Of a DNA stretch of 64,000 nt, positions 17,606 through 26,035 are shown piece after piece. This stretch comes from JAFGDI01 sp963662515. GTDB lineage: Bacteria; Planctomycetota; Phycisphaerae; Sedimentisphaerales; SM23-30. The position numbers and the translations under genes were made by a program. The stretch is from assembly GCA_963662515.1 (NCBI GenBank), contig OY759675.1, positions 1,178,001 through 1,242,000 on the forward strand. Direction: 5' to 3'. The notes under the pieces were generated by a model that did not search any database, was not told where the DNA came from, and worked only from the letters and a program-made list of their open reading frames with translations. The first letter of the stretch is position 1. Each line of letters opens with the position of its first letter.

Positions 17606-19009
17606 TTATTTAATCGATTCTTCTAGTTTATCTAAAAGCTGTTTCAGGTACATTTCCTGTTTGCCTTCTGTTGTGTCCCAGGCCAGTGGCTTGGAATTGT
17701 CTGCCAGGTAGGTTTCAATTTTGCGGCAGGCCAGGATCACGGTTGCATGGTTCTTATTGCCCATATAGCGACCAATTTCGGGGAAGGACATATTTGTATG
17801 TTTTCTGGTGAGATACATCGCCAGGGAGCGAGCCAGGCTTACTGTGCGGGTTTTACGGTTTGAACGGATATCGGCCGGGGTAAGGGCAAAGAATTTGGCC
17901 ACCTTTGACTCGATATCTGAAACCCTTACTATCGGGTCTATGTTCGATATGTGGCCTTGCAGGGCTTCCTGGGTCAGGGCCATGGTTATTGGCTCGCGTG
18001 AGAGAGCGGCATAAGCTGCTATTTTGAGCAGGGCACCTTCCAGCTCGCGTACATTTGTTCTTATATTGTCGGCAATATATTCGATCACCGGCATAGGTAT
18101 TATCTTTTCCATCTTCTCCGCCCGCTTCATTAGTATAGCACAGCGGGTTTCGTAGCTGGGTGTGTCTATTTTTACAACCATACCAGAGACAAAACGACTG
18201 GTAAGACTGTCTGAAAATTCCTGCATCATTTTGGGGTGTGTATCAGAGGCCAGAACGAGCTGTTTGCCGCAGGCGTCTATCGCATTGAAAGTGTGCAGAA
18301 ACTCTTCCTGAGAGGCCTTCTTGTTCGCCAGGAAGTGGATATCGTCTATGATCAGCACATCACAAGAGCGGAAGCGGCCGCGGAACAGGTCAAGTTTGCC
18401 GCTTTTGAGGGCCAGTACAAAGCGGTTGGTGAACTCTTCGCCAGAGAGATAGATGCAGGTTGCATCCTGACGGCGCATATTAATGGCATTGCAAATACCC
18501 TGAAGCAGATGGGTTTTACCCAGACCGCAATCGCCATGGATGAATAAGGGATTAAATCTTGCTTCTGGCTGTTCAACCACGGCCATGGAGGCATTAAAAG
18601 CCATTTGGTTGCAAGGGCCTACCACGAAATCATCAAGATTCATCCGGAAGGGGGCGTTTTTGCCGCTCTTTTGAGCTGCCTTTTCTTTATTTACCTGTAT
18701 TGAGGTCAGTTCCGGACTTTGCTCGGTTACGCGTCTGCGGCCGCCATTGAATAATTCCGGCTGGATGTAATAGATCGCCTTCTTGGTAGATTTATATACA
18801 TCTTCTACGGAGCTGATTATCTGTTCGTTGAAATTTCCTTCGATCCAGCTTGCGATGAACTGGTTTGGAACTCCTATTTTAACATAATCATCTTCGATGT
18901 CTATGCGTGCAGAGTTCTTAAACCAGATCTTGTATTTTTGCTTGCCAACCCGGCGGGCTATTGCCTCGCTGAGATCATCAAGCAATTGACATTCGACTTC
19001 AGTCTGCAT
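17606..19009 (-). CDS. dnaA: chromosomal replication initiator protein DnaA
   Basis: A 467-residue AAA+ initiator that binds DnaA boxes and opens oriC. Domain I (about 1-90, KYKIWFKNSARIDI) is followed by a short linker. The AAA+ domain has Walker A GDCGLGKTH and Walker B VLIIDDIHFL. Domain IV is the C-terminal helix-turn-helix with the DnaA signature around NKNHATVILACRKI. The start ATG 19009 comes after an AT-rich region with a cluster of DnaA boxes. It converges on gyrA with the interspersed repeat between them. No dnaN or recF is adjacent, so the classical dnaA-dnaN order is not present here. Confidence 0.97.
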   Translation of the reverse strand: MQTEVECQLLDDLSEAIARRVGKQKYKIWFKNSARIDIEDDYVKIGVPNQFIASWIEGNFNEQIISSVEDVYKSTKKAIYYIQPELFNGGRRRVTEQSPELTSIQVNKEKAAQKSGKNAPFRMNLDDFVVGPCNQMAFNASMAVVEQPEARFNPLFIHGDCGLGKTHLLQGICNAINMRRQDATCIYLSGEEFTNRFVLALKSGKLDLFRGRFRSCDVLIIDDIHFLANKKASQEEFLHTFNAIDACGKQLVLASDTHPKMMQEFSDSLTSRFVSGMVVKIDTPSYETRCAILMKRAEKMEKIIPMPVIEYIADNIRTNVRELEGALLKIAAYAALSREPITMALTQEALQGHISNIDPIVRVSDIESKVAKFFALTPADIRSNRKTRTVSLARSLAMYLTRKHTNMSFPEIGRYMGNKNHATVILACRKIETYLADNSKPLAWDTTEGKQEMYLKQLLDKLEESIK

Positions 19010-19106
19010 CTGTATTTAACTTTCCAATACTTTAGGGTGTCTCGGTGAGAGACGGTAAACTTTTCTGCTCATTTTATCATCTCACCTTCGTAATCTTCTA
19101 ACAACA

Positions 19107-19136
19107 TTACCGCGTGTCGGCAAAGACACACCGTAA
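19107..19136. repeat. inverted repeat upstream of dnaA
   Basis: GTGTC-GGCAAA-GACAC is extended by outer TTAC/GTAA arms. A second pair AGTCCG/CGGACT follows at about 19138-19168. Position in the dnaA leader/origin region suggests a regulatory or origin-structure role; this is inference. Confidence 0.4.
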
Positions 19137-19289
19137 CAGTCCGTCATATTCTGCTATTGTCGGACTATATATTGTCTGCATTCAAAAGCGTTTCCCTTTA
19201 AGGAAAATTTCAAGGTCATCAGAAAAAATGTTTACCTTGGACTTTAAAATAATATTCTCGCAAGAGAAAATATTCAATCGCAAAATTCC

Positions 19290-19410
19290 ATTAACTTTTC
19301 CACAAACCCAAACACTTATGAATACAAGATTTTACGGTAATTTTTTTTTTTTCAAACACAAGTTTTGCACACTCTAAAATGCAATGTGGAAAACTTGTGG
19401 ATTGGATATT
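19290..19410. other. probable replication origin (oriC): DnaA-box cluster with AT-rich segment
   Basis: The 473-bp gap between dnaA and tsaD is strongly AT-rich. It holds TTTTCCACA (19296-19304), TTTTGCACA (19363-19371), TGTGGAAAA (19385-19393) and TGTGGATTG (19396-19404). The first three fit TTWTNCACA exactly in one orientation or the other, and the fourth differs by one or two bases. The last two boxes lie 11 bp apart in the same orientation. A run of twelve T residues (19341-19352) and AT tracts could be the unwinding element. The location directly upstream of dnaA supports an origin. Confidence 0.65.
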
Positions 19411-19482
19411 GGCAAAAAACTATTTACAAATGCCGCATAGGGGTATTAAATTTTAATTCATAAAGTTATATTATTGTGTCAT

Positions 19483-20523
19483 TTATTTGTGTTTTTTTCT
19501 CTGGGTTGACTGTGGTTCAAGAGAAAGATCACTGGTCAGACCAGCTTGCAATTTATAATATGCCAAACCTGCTACCATAGCGGCATTGTCAGTGCAATAT
19601 TTCTTTTGTGATACCACCAATTTGAGCTTATTTGAGCAACAGACCTGGTCCAGCCGATCGCGTAATACTGAATTAGCGGCAACACCACCGCCGAGTAACA
19701 CATATTTATGGCCGGTAAGTTTTGCGGCTCTGATCGTCTTTTTTACCAACACTTCAACAACGGCCTCCTGAAAACTGGCGGCAATATCGGCTATTTCCTG
19801 CTGACTCATTTGTTGGGCATTATTTTCGCCGAGCATATTCTGGCCTTTACAATGGTATAAGACAGAGGTCTTTATGCCGCTGAATGAAAAATCAAGAGAA
19901 TCAGGCCCCAGCATGGTGCGTGGGAATCTGACCGCTTTGGGATTTCCGTTTTCTGCGGCTTTTTGTATCGAGGGGCCGCCGGGATAAGGCAATTTAAGAA
20001 TTGCAGCAGCCTTATCAAAGGCTTCACCTGCGGCATCATCAATAGTCTGTCCTAATAATTCCATTTCCATCGGGCTTTTGCAGTCGTACAAACTGGTATG
20101 GCCACCTGATACTACCAGAGCTACAGCCGGGAAACAATCGGCACTTTCATCGAGCATTACTGAGTGCAGGTGACAATGAATATGATTTACTGCTATCAGG
20201 GGTTTTGCCCAGGCCCACGCCAGACTTTTGGCTGCTGTTACGCCTATGAGCAGGGCGGGTGTAAGTCCTGGGCAGTTGGCTACTGCTATAGCATCAAGCC
20301 TTTCAGGTTCGATCCCGGCTTTGGTTATGGCTTCTTTTATCAGGGGTATGATACATTCTATGTGAGCTCGGGCTGCAATTTCGGGGACAACTCCGCCGTA
20401 TTTTTCATGCAGCTTGACCTGAGAATTAAGTACACTGCTTAATACCTTATGCCCATTGGCAACAATGGCTGCTGCGGTTTCGTCGCAACTGCTTTCTATT
20501 CCTAATATGATCTTGTCGGACAT
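19483..20523 (-). CDS. tsaD: tRNA N6-adenosine threonylcarbamoyltransferase TsaD
   Basis: A 346-residue ASKHA-fold enzyme that transfers the threonylcarbamoyl group to A37 of ANN-decoding tRNAs, working with TsaB, TsaE and TsaC. The N-terminus ILGIESSCDETAAAIV and the metal-binding HIHCHLHS are diagnostic. Further nucleotide-site motifs are VVSGGHTS, FSFSGIKT and LGGGVAANS. Length is normal for the family. ATG 20523 is preceded by GGAAAGAAC. It lies downstream of the RNA candidate region but on the opposite strand, and tsaB/tsaE are not in the window. Confidence 0.96.
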   Translation of the reverse strand: MSDKIILGIESSCDETAAAIVANGHKVLSSVLNSQVKLHEKYGGVVPEIAARAHIECIIPLIKEAITKAGIEPERLDAIAVANCPGLTPALLIGVTAAKSLAWAWAKPLIAVNHIHCHLHSVMLDESADCFPAVALVVSGGHTSLYDCKSPMEMELLGQTIDDAAGEAFDKAAAILKLPYPGGPSIQKAAENGNPKAVRFPRTMLGPDSLDFSFSGIKTSVLYHCKGQNMLGENNAQQMSQQEIADIAASFQEAVVEVLVKKTIRAAKLTGHKYVLLGGGVAANSVLRDRLDQVCCSNKLKLVVSQKKYCTDNAAMVAGLAYYKLQAGLTSDLSLEPQSTQRKKHK

Positions 20524-20803
20524 TGTTCTTTCCGTTTAAGGTTCAATTGAACTTTATTATTTTATGCCTCAGGACTATTTTACCCCCGTTACTAACAATC
20601 TAACAGGCATATTTGTAAAATCTTATTTTTCGTTGTTTCTGGCAGGACCGATAATATCATCATTTTTAAGTTGTATTATCGCCTGCTTATTATATTGGAA
20701 AAAACAAACATTAACAAGTCGGGTCTAAGTCGTTTTTTAACAATTGGTTATAGTAAGTAGTGATTTAAGCCTGATAATATTTGCAGAAAAACTATCCAGT
20801 AAT

Positions 20804-20832
20804 TTGCTCTGTCATTTTTTATGTGTTATACT
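20804..20832 (+). promoter_or_regulatory. promoter of candidate small RNA gene
   Basis: TTGCTC (20804-20809), exactly 17 bp, then TATACT (20827-20832). Transcription should begin near 20839. Confidence 0.6.
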
Positions 20833-20838
20833 GAAGTT

Positions 20839-21102
20839 GTAGATGATAAGAACTGATCATAACTACAAGACGAATAAGTTCTTTTGAAAATAAAATAAGC
20901 CATAATAAAGCTCTGTAAATAAGACAATTCTATTACCATGGGTTGTTTCAGACCCTCGGTTATTTTCGACTGCACCTATAAGGTGCGGCACCTAAATGAA
21001 GTGGCGCTATAAGCCACTGGAGCATAGCGGAAAACGGCGTATTGACACCGCATGCCCCAACAACAATGAACAGGCCCGGACACCCCGGGCCTGTTGTGTT
21101 TT
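20839..21102 (+). ncRNA. candidate small RNA gene (~264 nt) with own promoter and terminator; 6S-like or alr leader
   Basis: A well-placed promoter (20804-20832) and a strong terminator (21069-21102) bracket a gene-free stretch. The core is highly paired: GCACCT-ATA-AGGTGC (20972-20986), AGTGGC/GCCACT (21000-21018), and a nested stem GGAGCAT...GCGG with CCGC...ATGCCCC (21019-21059, one mismatch). TTGTT near 20944 can close against AACAA near 21061. The GTGGCGCT...GGAGCAT order is reminiscent of part of 6S RNA, but I cannot align the rest, so this is a suggestion only. The alternative is a leader or riboswitch with attenuator for alr, which begins 150-300 bp downstream. Confidence 0.55.
21069..21102 (+). 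terminator. strong intrinsic terminator of the RNA candidate
   Basis: A perfect 11-bp stem AACAGGCCCGG/CCGGGCCTGTT with a 5-nt loop, followed by GTGTTTT. Confidence 0.85.
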
Positions 21103-21253
21103 AAACAGATCCCAATGGATTTAAGCCTGAGCAATTTGAGCAGGAGAGTGGCCGTGTTTGCTGTTACAGATTACCGAACCGGTTAATTCTACCGAACTTA
21201 CCACGCCTGAGGCACTAAGTGTGATCGATTTTTCTTGACGAAGCAGTCAGTAT

Positions 21254-22579
21254 TTGAGACACTATGTGCCGGTTAGTTTTGATTTTCGGCCTTTGAAGGA
21301 TTGCAGGCGTATCTTGAGAAGAATACGAGGAATATTACAGAGCAGACAGGCTCCTGTTTCAGATCAGAGATTGGCGAAGGTTTACGATTTCGGGCCTTTG
21401 CGAATGCGCGGCAAGTCGCTAAAGACGGTTATCGCCCGGATAAATGCTGATAATTTGCGTCATAATGCTTTCCAGCTAAAAAAAATGTGTGGTTTTAAGA
21501 CCAGACTTTGTGCTGTGGTTAAGGCTAATGCCTATGGTCATGATGCCAGGTTGGCTGTCTCTAACCTTGGTGTAGATCTGGCCAATAGTTTTATGGTTTC
21601 CACGATAGAAGAGGCTGAACAGATACATCATCTTACCGGTGGTCGCAGTATTCTGGTTACCTGTCCGCTTTATGATGGTATTGATCGTGAGCTTATTCGT
21701 CTGGCTAAGGCTCGCCAGTTTCATTGTAGTGTCTGTACTGAAGATGCTTTGCATTATGTCTCTGATATTCTCAGTGAATCTTATAATGCCGATAATCCGA
21801 CCAGATTGCGTGTCCATTTGAAAGTCGATACCGGCATGACCCGTCTGGGTTGCAATGCTTCTGATTCTGTTTATATGGCTGAGGCATTATCAGAAAGCCG
21901 CTATGTCAAGCTCGCCGGTATTTACAGTCACATGGCAACGGCAGATGATAATGCCGGATATGCTGATGAGCAGTTAAAGATATATCAGCAGGTATTAAAA
22001 AATACTGCGGAATGGACAGATTATCGATCTGTTATAAAACACTTTTGCAATACGGCTGGTTCTATTGCTATGCCGCAGGCCCGCTATGATATGATCAGGT
22101 GTGGTTTGGGGCTGTATGGTTATGCCAGTGCGCCGGGTGAACTTGATCAGCAGCTTGATCTCAAGCCAGTGCTGAAGGTTATAGCTCCGGTAGTGCTTAC
22201 CCGAAAGATAGCTGCCGGCAGAGCTGTTGGTTATGGCTGTTCTTATACGGCTCCGCATGATATGACCATAGGGGTTATTCCTGTGGGTTATGCCGATGGT
22301 TTTTTCCGGGCCTATTCCAATAAGGCTGTTCTGCGTTGTAATGGCTTTGATGCTCCGGTAATTGGAAAGGTCAGTATGGACCTTACGGTATTAGACCTCT
22401 CCAGAGTGCCTCAGGCCAGCGAAGGTATGGCGGTTACTGTTATTGATGATGATAAGACCAGCCCGTGCAGTGCCGAAAATCTGGCAAAGATCGCAGATAC
22501 TATACCCTATGAAGTATTCATTGCTATTGGTAACAGGGTCAAACGAGAACTGGTCCACGATGAAGAAATAGCAGAGTAG
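21254..22579 (+). CDS. alr: alanine racemase
   Basis: A PLP-dependent enzyme interconverting L- and D-alanine for peptidoglycan. The PLP lysine is in VVKANAYGHD. The second-subunit catalytic tyrosine region reads VGYGCSYTAP, and the substrate and domain motifs SIAMPQARYDMIRCGLGLYG and VPVGYADGFFRAY are present. The frame can begin at TTG 21254 (441 residues), but the first ~50 residues are basic and unlike Alr, and neither start has a convincing RBS. ATG 21404 (391 residues) would give the normal family length, so the N-terminus is uncertain. It converges on panB with a 44-bp gap and no obvious terminator. Its leader contains the RNA candidate and terminator ending at 21102. Confidence 0.93.
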   Translation: MRHYVPVSFDFRPLKDCRRILRRIRGILQSRQAPVSDQRLAKVYDFGPLRMRGKSLKTVIARINADNLRHNAFQLKKMCGFKTRLCAVVKANAYGHDARLAVSNLGVDLANSFMVSTIEEAEQIHHLTGGRSILVTCPLYDGIDRELIRLAKARQFHCSVCTEDALHYVSDILSESYNADNPTRLRVHLKVDTGMTRLGCNASDSVYMAEALSESRYVKLAGIYSHMATADDNAGYADEQLKIYQQVLKNTAEWTDYRSVIKHFCNTAGSIAMPQARYDMIRCGLGLYGYASAPGELDQQLDLKPVLKVIAPVVLTRKIAAGRAVGYGCSYTAPHDMTIGVIPVGYADGFFRAYSNKAVLRCNGFDAPVIGKVSMDLTVLDLSRVPQASEGMAVTVIDDDKTSPCSAENLAKIADTIPYEVFIAIGNRVKRELVHDEEIAE

Positions 22580-22623
22580 GTTTTGGTCAGGACCAGGTTC
22601 GTGGGTTGCAGCTGAAGCGTGTA

Positions 22624-23460
22624 TTACAGGCTCTTTTTAAACTGCTCGAATTTTTTGTCTATGATATGATAGCAGTTTTCTGTTCCCGGGAATTTCTTTT
22701 CGCTTATCTCTTTTACATAGGCCAAGGCGGCATTTTTGATCGCTTCACCGATATTAGCATATTTTTTACTGAAAACAGGGTTCAGGGCACCGGGCAGATC
22801 GAGTATTTCATGCAGAACCAGAACCTGACCGTCACAGGCAGGGCCGCTGCCGCAGCTTATTACCGGCAGGTCGGTCATAGCGGTTATCTCGGCGGCAACT
22901 TCGGCAGTTACGCATTCCAGCAACAGGCCGGAAACGCCGGCATTTATCATTGTCCGGCAGTCATCTATCAGCTTCAGGGCGGGGGCTACTTCACGAGTTT
23001 CAACTATCTTTTCAACAGTAGCTATTGTTTGCGGCAGGAAGCCAAGATGAGCTATGACCGGGATGCCGGCATCACAGATCTTTTCTACTGTATGGGCATG
23101 TTTGCCGGTAACTTCCAGTTTCACGGCATCACAGCCGGCCTCGGCCATGAATCGCCCGGCATTAATCACTGCGTCACGATCTGAGGCCTGATAGCTCATA
23201 AAGGGCATATCGCCTAATAAGAAAATGCCTGGAGCGCCCCGGCGGACTGCCTTGGTAAATGTGAGCATGGTATCCATATCGACAGGAAGTGTATTGTCAT
23301 AGCCGAGCATGACCTGGGCCAGAGAATCGCCAACTAAAATGGCATCAACACCGGCCTGTTTGAGCAATACAGCCGTTGAATAGTCATAGCAGGTCAGCAT
23401 GGCTATTTTCTGGCCCTGACTTTTCATCTTTTTTAGCTTTGCGATATTGGTCTTTGTCAT
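22624..23460 (-). CDS. panB: 3-methyl-2-oxobutanoate hydroxymethyltransferase (ketopantoate synthesis)
   Basis: A 278-residue TIM-barrel enzyme that adds a hydroxymethyl group from methylene-THF to alpha-ketoisovalerate, the first committed step to pantothenate and coenzyme A. Diagnostic motifs are MLTCYDYSTAVLLKQAG, VGDSLAQVMLGYDNTLPV (metal-binding Asp), GDMPFMSYQ and LLLECVTAEVA. Length is typical. AGGAAA lies 6 bp before ATG 23460. panC and panD are not adjacent. The use of methylene-THF links loosely to the glycine cleavage genes elsewhere in the window, but there is no operon relationship. Confidence 0.96.
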   Translation of the reverse strand: MTKTNIAKLKKMKSQGQKIAMLTCYDYSTAVLLKQAGVDAILVGDSLAQVMLGYDNTLPVDMDTMLTFTKAVRRGAPGIFLLGDMPFMSYQASDRDAVINAGRFMAEAGCDAVKLEVTGKHAHTVEKICDAGIPVIAHLGFLPQTIATVEKIVETREVAPALKLIDDCRTMINAGVSGLLLECVTAEVAAEITAMTDLPVISCGSGPACDGQVLVLHEILDLPGALNPVFSKKYANIGEAIKNAALAYVKEISEKKFPGTENCYHIIDKKFEQFKKSL

Positions 23461-23696
23461 TTTATTTCCTGTCTCAAACTATCATTATCTATGTCACTGG
23501 GCGACAATGGTATATATCGTAAAAGATATACTTGACTTAGTCAAATGTTGACCTAAAATTATATTGATTAAATTTTTATCTCGCAATAAGTTAACTATTA
23601 ACTGTTTGCAATGTGAGTTTGTGTTTATTTTTGTGTGCCTGCCTGTTTACAACTCGCAGGAGCGGTAACATCGCTTCTGTTAAGGACTTATTGATT

Positions 23697-24518
23697 ATGA
23701 TCGTTGACCGTACCGGCAAAATGATAGTAGAGTCAGTTTCCGTATTAGGAGAATTTACCGTTTTTTGTCTTGGCGTTCTTGTTTCGGTTATTTATCACCG
23801 CAGGCAGGGGCGGACCCGTCAGGCGTGGGGGCGGGTTATCAGCCAGATGTACGAGATAGGTATAAAAAGTCTGCCGGTGGTTATGATAACAGGTGCTTTT
23901 ATTGCTATGACCCTGGCGGTGCAGAGTTTTGGCCAGCTTAATCAATTGGGTATGGCTGATCGGATCGGCGGTCTTATAAATGTATCAGTAGTAAATGAGC
24001 TTGGCCCGGTATTAACCGCTTTTATGTTGGCAGGTCGTGTGGGAGGGGCTTTAACCGCAGAGCTCGGTACCATGAAAGTTACAGAGCAGATAGATGCCAT
24101 TCGGGCGATGGGTTCTGATCCGGTTCATTACCTGGTAGTTCCACGCTTACTGGCCTGTATTTTACTTACTCCTATTCTTACCGTATATGCTGACTTGCTT
24201 GGTGTACTGGGTGGCTATTTTATCAGTGTTTTCCATTTTGGTATTAACGCTGAGGGCTACTGGCGGTTCAGTGCTGATGTTGTGGAAAAGTATGACCTGA
24301 TCGTTGGTATTTCCAAGGGCCTGTTCTTTGGTGCGGCGATAGGTCTGGTCAGTTGTTTTAGTGGTTTTACTTGCGGGCGTGGTGCTCATGGTGTGGGAAA
24401 GGCCTGTACTAAAGCATTTGTGGTTAGTTTTATGGTTATTTTACTTATAAATTTTGTAGTAGCCATTGTCTCGCGGGCCGTTTATCTGACCTTCTGGGAC
24501 ATAAAGAGCATAATCTGA
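23697..24518 (+). CDS. MlaE/YrbE-family ABC transporter permease
   Basis: A 273-residue inner-membrane permease of the lipid-trafficking Mla/MCE type, expected to move phospholipids or other lipids between membranes. Five or so hydrophobic segments and the signature around GSDPVHYLVVPRLLACILLTP are visible, along with the cytoplasmic coupling segment TEQIDAIRAMG. ATG 23697 is chosen because AAGGA lies 10 bp upstream; an in-frame GTG at 23613 would add 28 residues without a good RBS. It is followed 54 bp later by the matching ATPase. The MCE-domain substrate-binding protein (MlaD) that normally completes the set does not follow here. Confidence 0.9.
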   Translation: MIVDRTGKMIVESVSVLGEFTVFCLGVLVSVIYHRRQGRTRQAWGRVISQMYEIGIKSLPVVMITGAFIAMTLAVQSFGQLNQLGMADRIGGLINVSVVNELGPVLTAFMLAGRVGGALTAELGTMKVTEQIDAIRAMGSDPVHYLVVPRLLACILLTPILTVYADLLGVLGGYFISVFHFGINAEGYWRFSADVVEKYDLIVGISKGLFFGAAIGLVSCFSGFTCGRGAHGVGKACTKAFVVSFMVILLINFVVAIVSRAVYLTFWDIKSII

Positions 24519-24572
24519 TCAATGTCGTGAATATTAATCTTATTTGTGGGCTTGAAGGGGACGGCATGAGCA

Positions 24573-25355
24573 ATGCGTCTCCGTTGGAATACAATGACAG
24601 TAACAATAGAAAAACCAATAATAGAGCTAAGGTCAGTCAGTAAGACATTTGACCACCGAAACTATATATTGAAAGACTTTAGCCTGGCTTTTGAACGAGG
24701 TAAAAGTACTGTCATTATTGGTCCAAGTGGCTGTGGAAAGACCGTAACGCTTAAGATAATCATGTCTCTTATGAAACCAGACGAAGGTGAGGTATATTTT
24801 TCTGGCCAGCGAATAGACCAGATGAGCGAATCTCAGCTTATTGAAATTCGTAAACGCTGTGGTTTTCTCTTTCAGTCCGGGGCTCTTTTTGATTCCCAGA
24901 CAGTTGCTTATAATGTTGCCTTTCCCTTATTTCAGCACACAAAAAAGAAAGATAAAGAGATATTTGATATAGTGCGTGAGAAGCTGGAACTGGTGGGGCT
25001 CTCTGATATGTTTGATCGCTATCCTTCTCAGTTATCTGGTGGTCAGCAGAAGCGGATAGCCCTGGCCAGAGCTATTGCCCTGGAGCCGGAGGTTATTTTT
25101 TATGATGAGCCTACTACCGGACTTGACCCGCTTCGTACAGATGATATAAGCCGCCTGATCGCCCGTATGCAGGAGCAGCTCAAGATAACCTCTATCGTAG
25201 TTACTCATGATATGAAAAGTGCTGCAACTATTGCAGACCGGGTGGTAATGATGGATAAAGGCAAGGTTGTTGCCGATGGCAGTTGCGATGAAATATGCCA
25301 TAGTAATAACCCGGTTGTGCGTCGCTTTGTAACGGGTAATTCCGAAGAAGAATAA
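24573..25355 (+). CDS. MlaF-family ABC transporter ATP-binding protein
   Basis: A 260-residue ATPase that should pair with the MlaE-like permease upstream. Walker A is GPSGCGKT, the signature LSGGQQKR, and Walker B VIFYDEPTTGLDP with switch His in VVTHD. The first residues are uncertain: ATG 24573 has an AAGGGG stretch about 14 bp upstream, while ATG 24594 (TVTIEKPIIELR) would be nearer the family start. In the cytoplasm it would drive lipid transport. The next gene is an unrelated PEP-CTERM protein, so the mla set is split or incomplete at this locus. Confidence 0.92.
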   Translation: MRLRWNTMTVTIEKPIIELRSVSKTFDHRNYILKDFSLAFERGKSTVIIGPSGCGKTVTLKIIMSLMKPDEGEVYFSGQRIDQMSESQLIEIRKRCGFLFQSGALFDSQTVAYNVAFPLFQHTKKKDKEIFDIVREKLELVGLSDMFDRYPSQLSGGQQKRIALARAIALEPEVIFYDEPTTGLDPLRTDDISRLIARMQEQLKITSIVVTHDMKSAATIADRVVMMDKGKVVADGSCDEICHSNNPVVRRFVTGNSEEE

Positions 25356-25432
25356 GTAGGTTAAGCAACTTGCTTGACTCCTGAATTGACAGCGAGCAGG
25401 CAAAGTAAGTCCCTTTTTTTAGAGAGGTTAAT

Positions 25433-25954
25433 GTGAAATACTTAATTGTTATATTATCGCTGGTATTTTTCAGCTCAGCTTCTACGGCTGCTATCGTATC
25501 GTTTAGTAGTCTTGATAATAAAAATGGTACCGCTATGGTAACATGGAATGGAACTGATGTATTGGGTATGGCTTTGGATGTGACGGTTAAAAGAGGCCTT
25601 ATTTCAGATGTGTCTTTCAGTGGTTTTAATATTATCCTTGATGACTCATTGGCTCAACATCCTGGTTCCGAACTCTCCATCGGCCAGAGTTCTTATCCCG
25701 GTTCATTCTCAATTGGTGCCGGTTATCTCTCTCCTGGCAGACATGGCCTTAGTGACGGCACGATTACTTTTACCGTCAGTAAAACGGCAGTTTTTGTTAT
25801 TAGTGCTAACGACAATCGAGGTGGCGTAATCGATCTTTCTGGTAGCTCATTAGTACAGGGTTTTCCATTGACTGTAACTGCAACAGTTCCCGAGCCAATG
25901 ATAATATCATTAACAACTCTTGGTGGCCTGTTGATTACCAGACGCAGAGCCTGA
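25433..25954 (+). CDS. small PEP-CTERM sorted exported protein
   Basis: A 173-residue exported protein of unknown function. The N-terminal signal peptide (VILSLVFFSSASTAA) is followed by a predicted beta-sandwich with SFSSLDNKNGTAMVTW and a Ser/Gly-rich centre. It ends in a PEP-CTERM tail: VPEP, hydrophobic MIISLTTLGGLLI, basic TRRRA. It should be processed by an exosortase and anchored or released outside the cell. It starts with GTG 25433 behind AGAGAGG, 77 bp after mlaF; co-transcription with the transporter is possible but not shown. The sequence is unlike the larger PEP-CTERM protein at 6488 apart from the sorting tail. Confidence 0.72.
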   Translation: MKYLIVILSLVFFSSASTAAIVSFSSLDNKNGTAMVTWNGTDVLGMALDVTVKRGLISDVSFSGFNIILDDSLAQHPGSELSIGQSSYPGSFSIGAGYLSPGRHGLSDGTITFTVSKTAVFVISANDNRGGVIDLSGSSLVQGFPLTVTATVPEPMIISLTTLGGLLITRRRA

Positions 25955-25973
25955 AATTTTTCTTTTCTCTGAT

Positions 25974-26009
25974 AAAAAAATCCGGTTGTACTTTTTAGTT
26001 ACAACCGGC
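25974..26009 (-). terminator. terminator between convergent genes
   Basis: CCGGTTGTA/TACAACCGG forms a 9-bp perfect stem. Read on the minus strand it is followed by a seven-T run, serving the gene ending at 26036. On the plus strand only a weak T-rich tail follows. Confidence 0.8.
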
Positions 26010-26035
26010 TTTAACTTTTAATACAGCTTAGTTAA

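Noticed and set aside
19114..19377. 87-residue ORF in the dnaA-tsaD gap
   Set aside because: It reads through the DnaA boxes and a 12-T run with low-complexity Phe/Lys content; the region is better explained as an origin.
22606..23184. 192-residue plus-strand ORF
   Set aside because: It lies entirely antisense to panB, which has a full set of family motifs.
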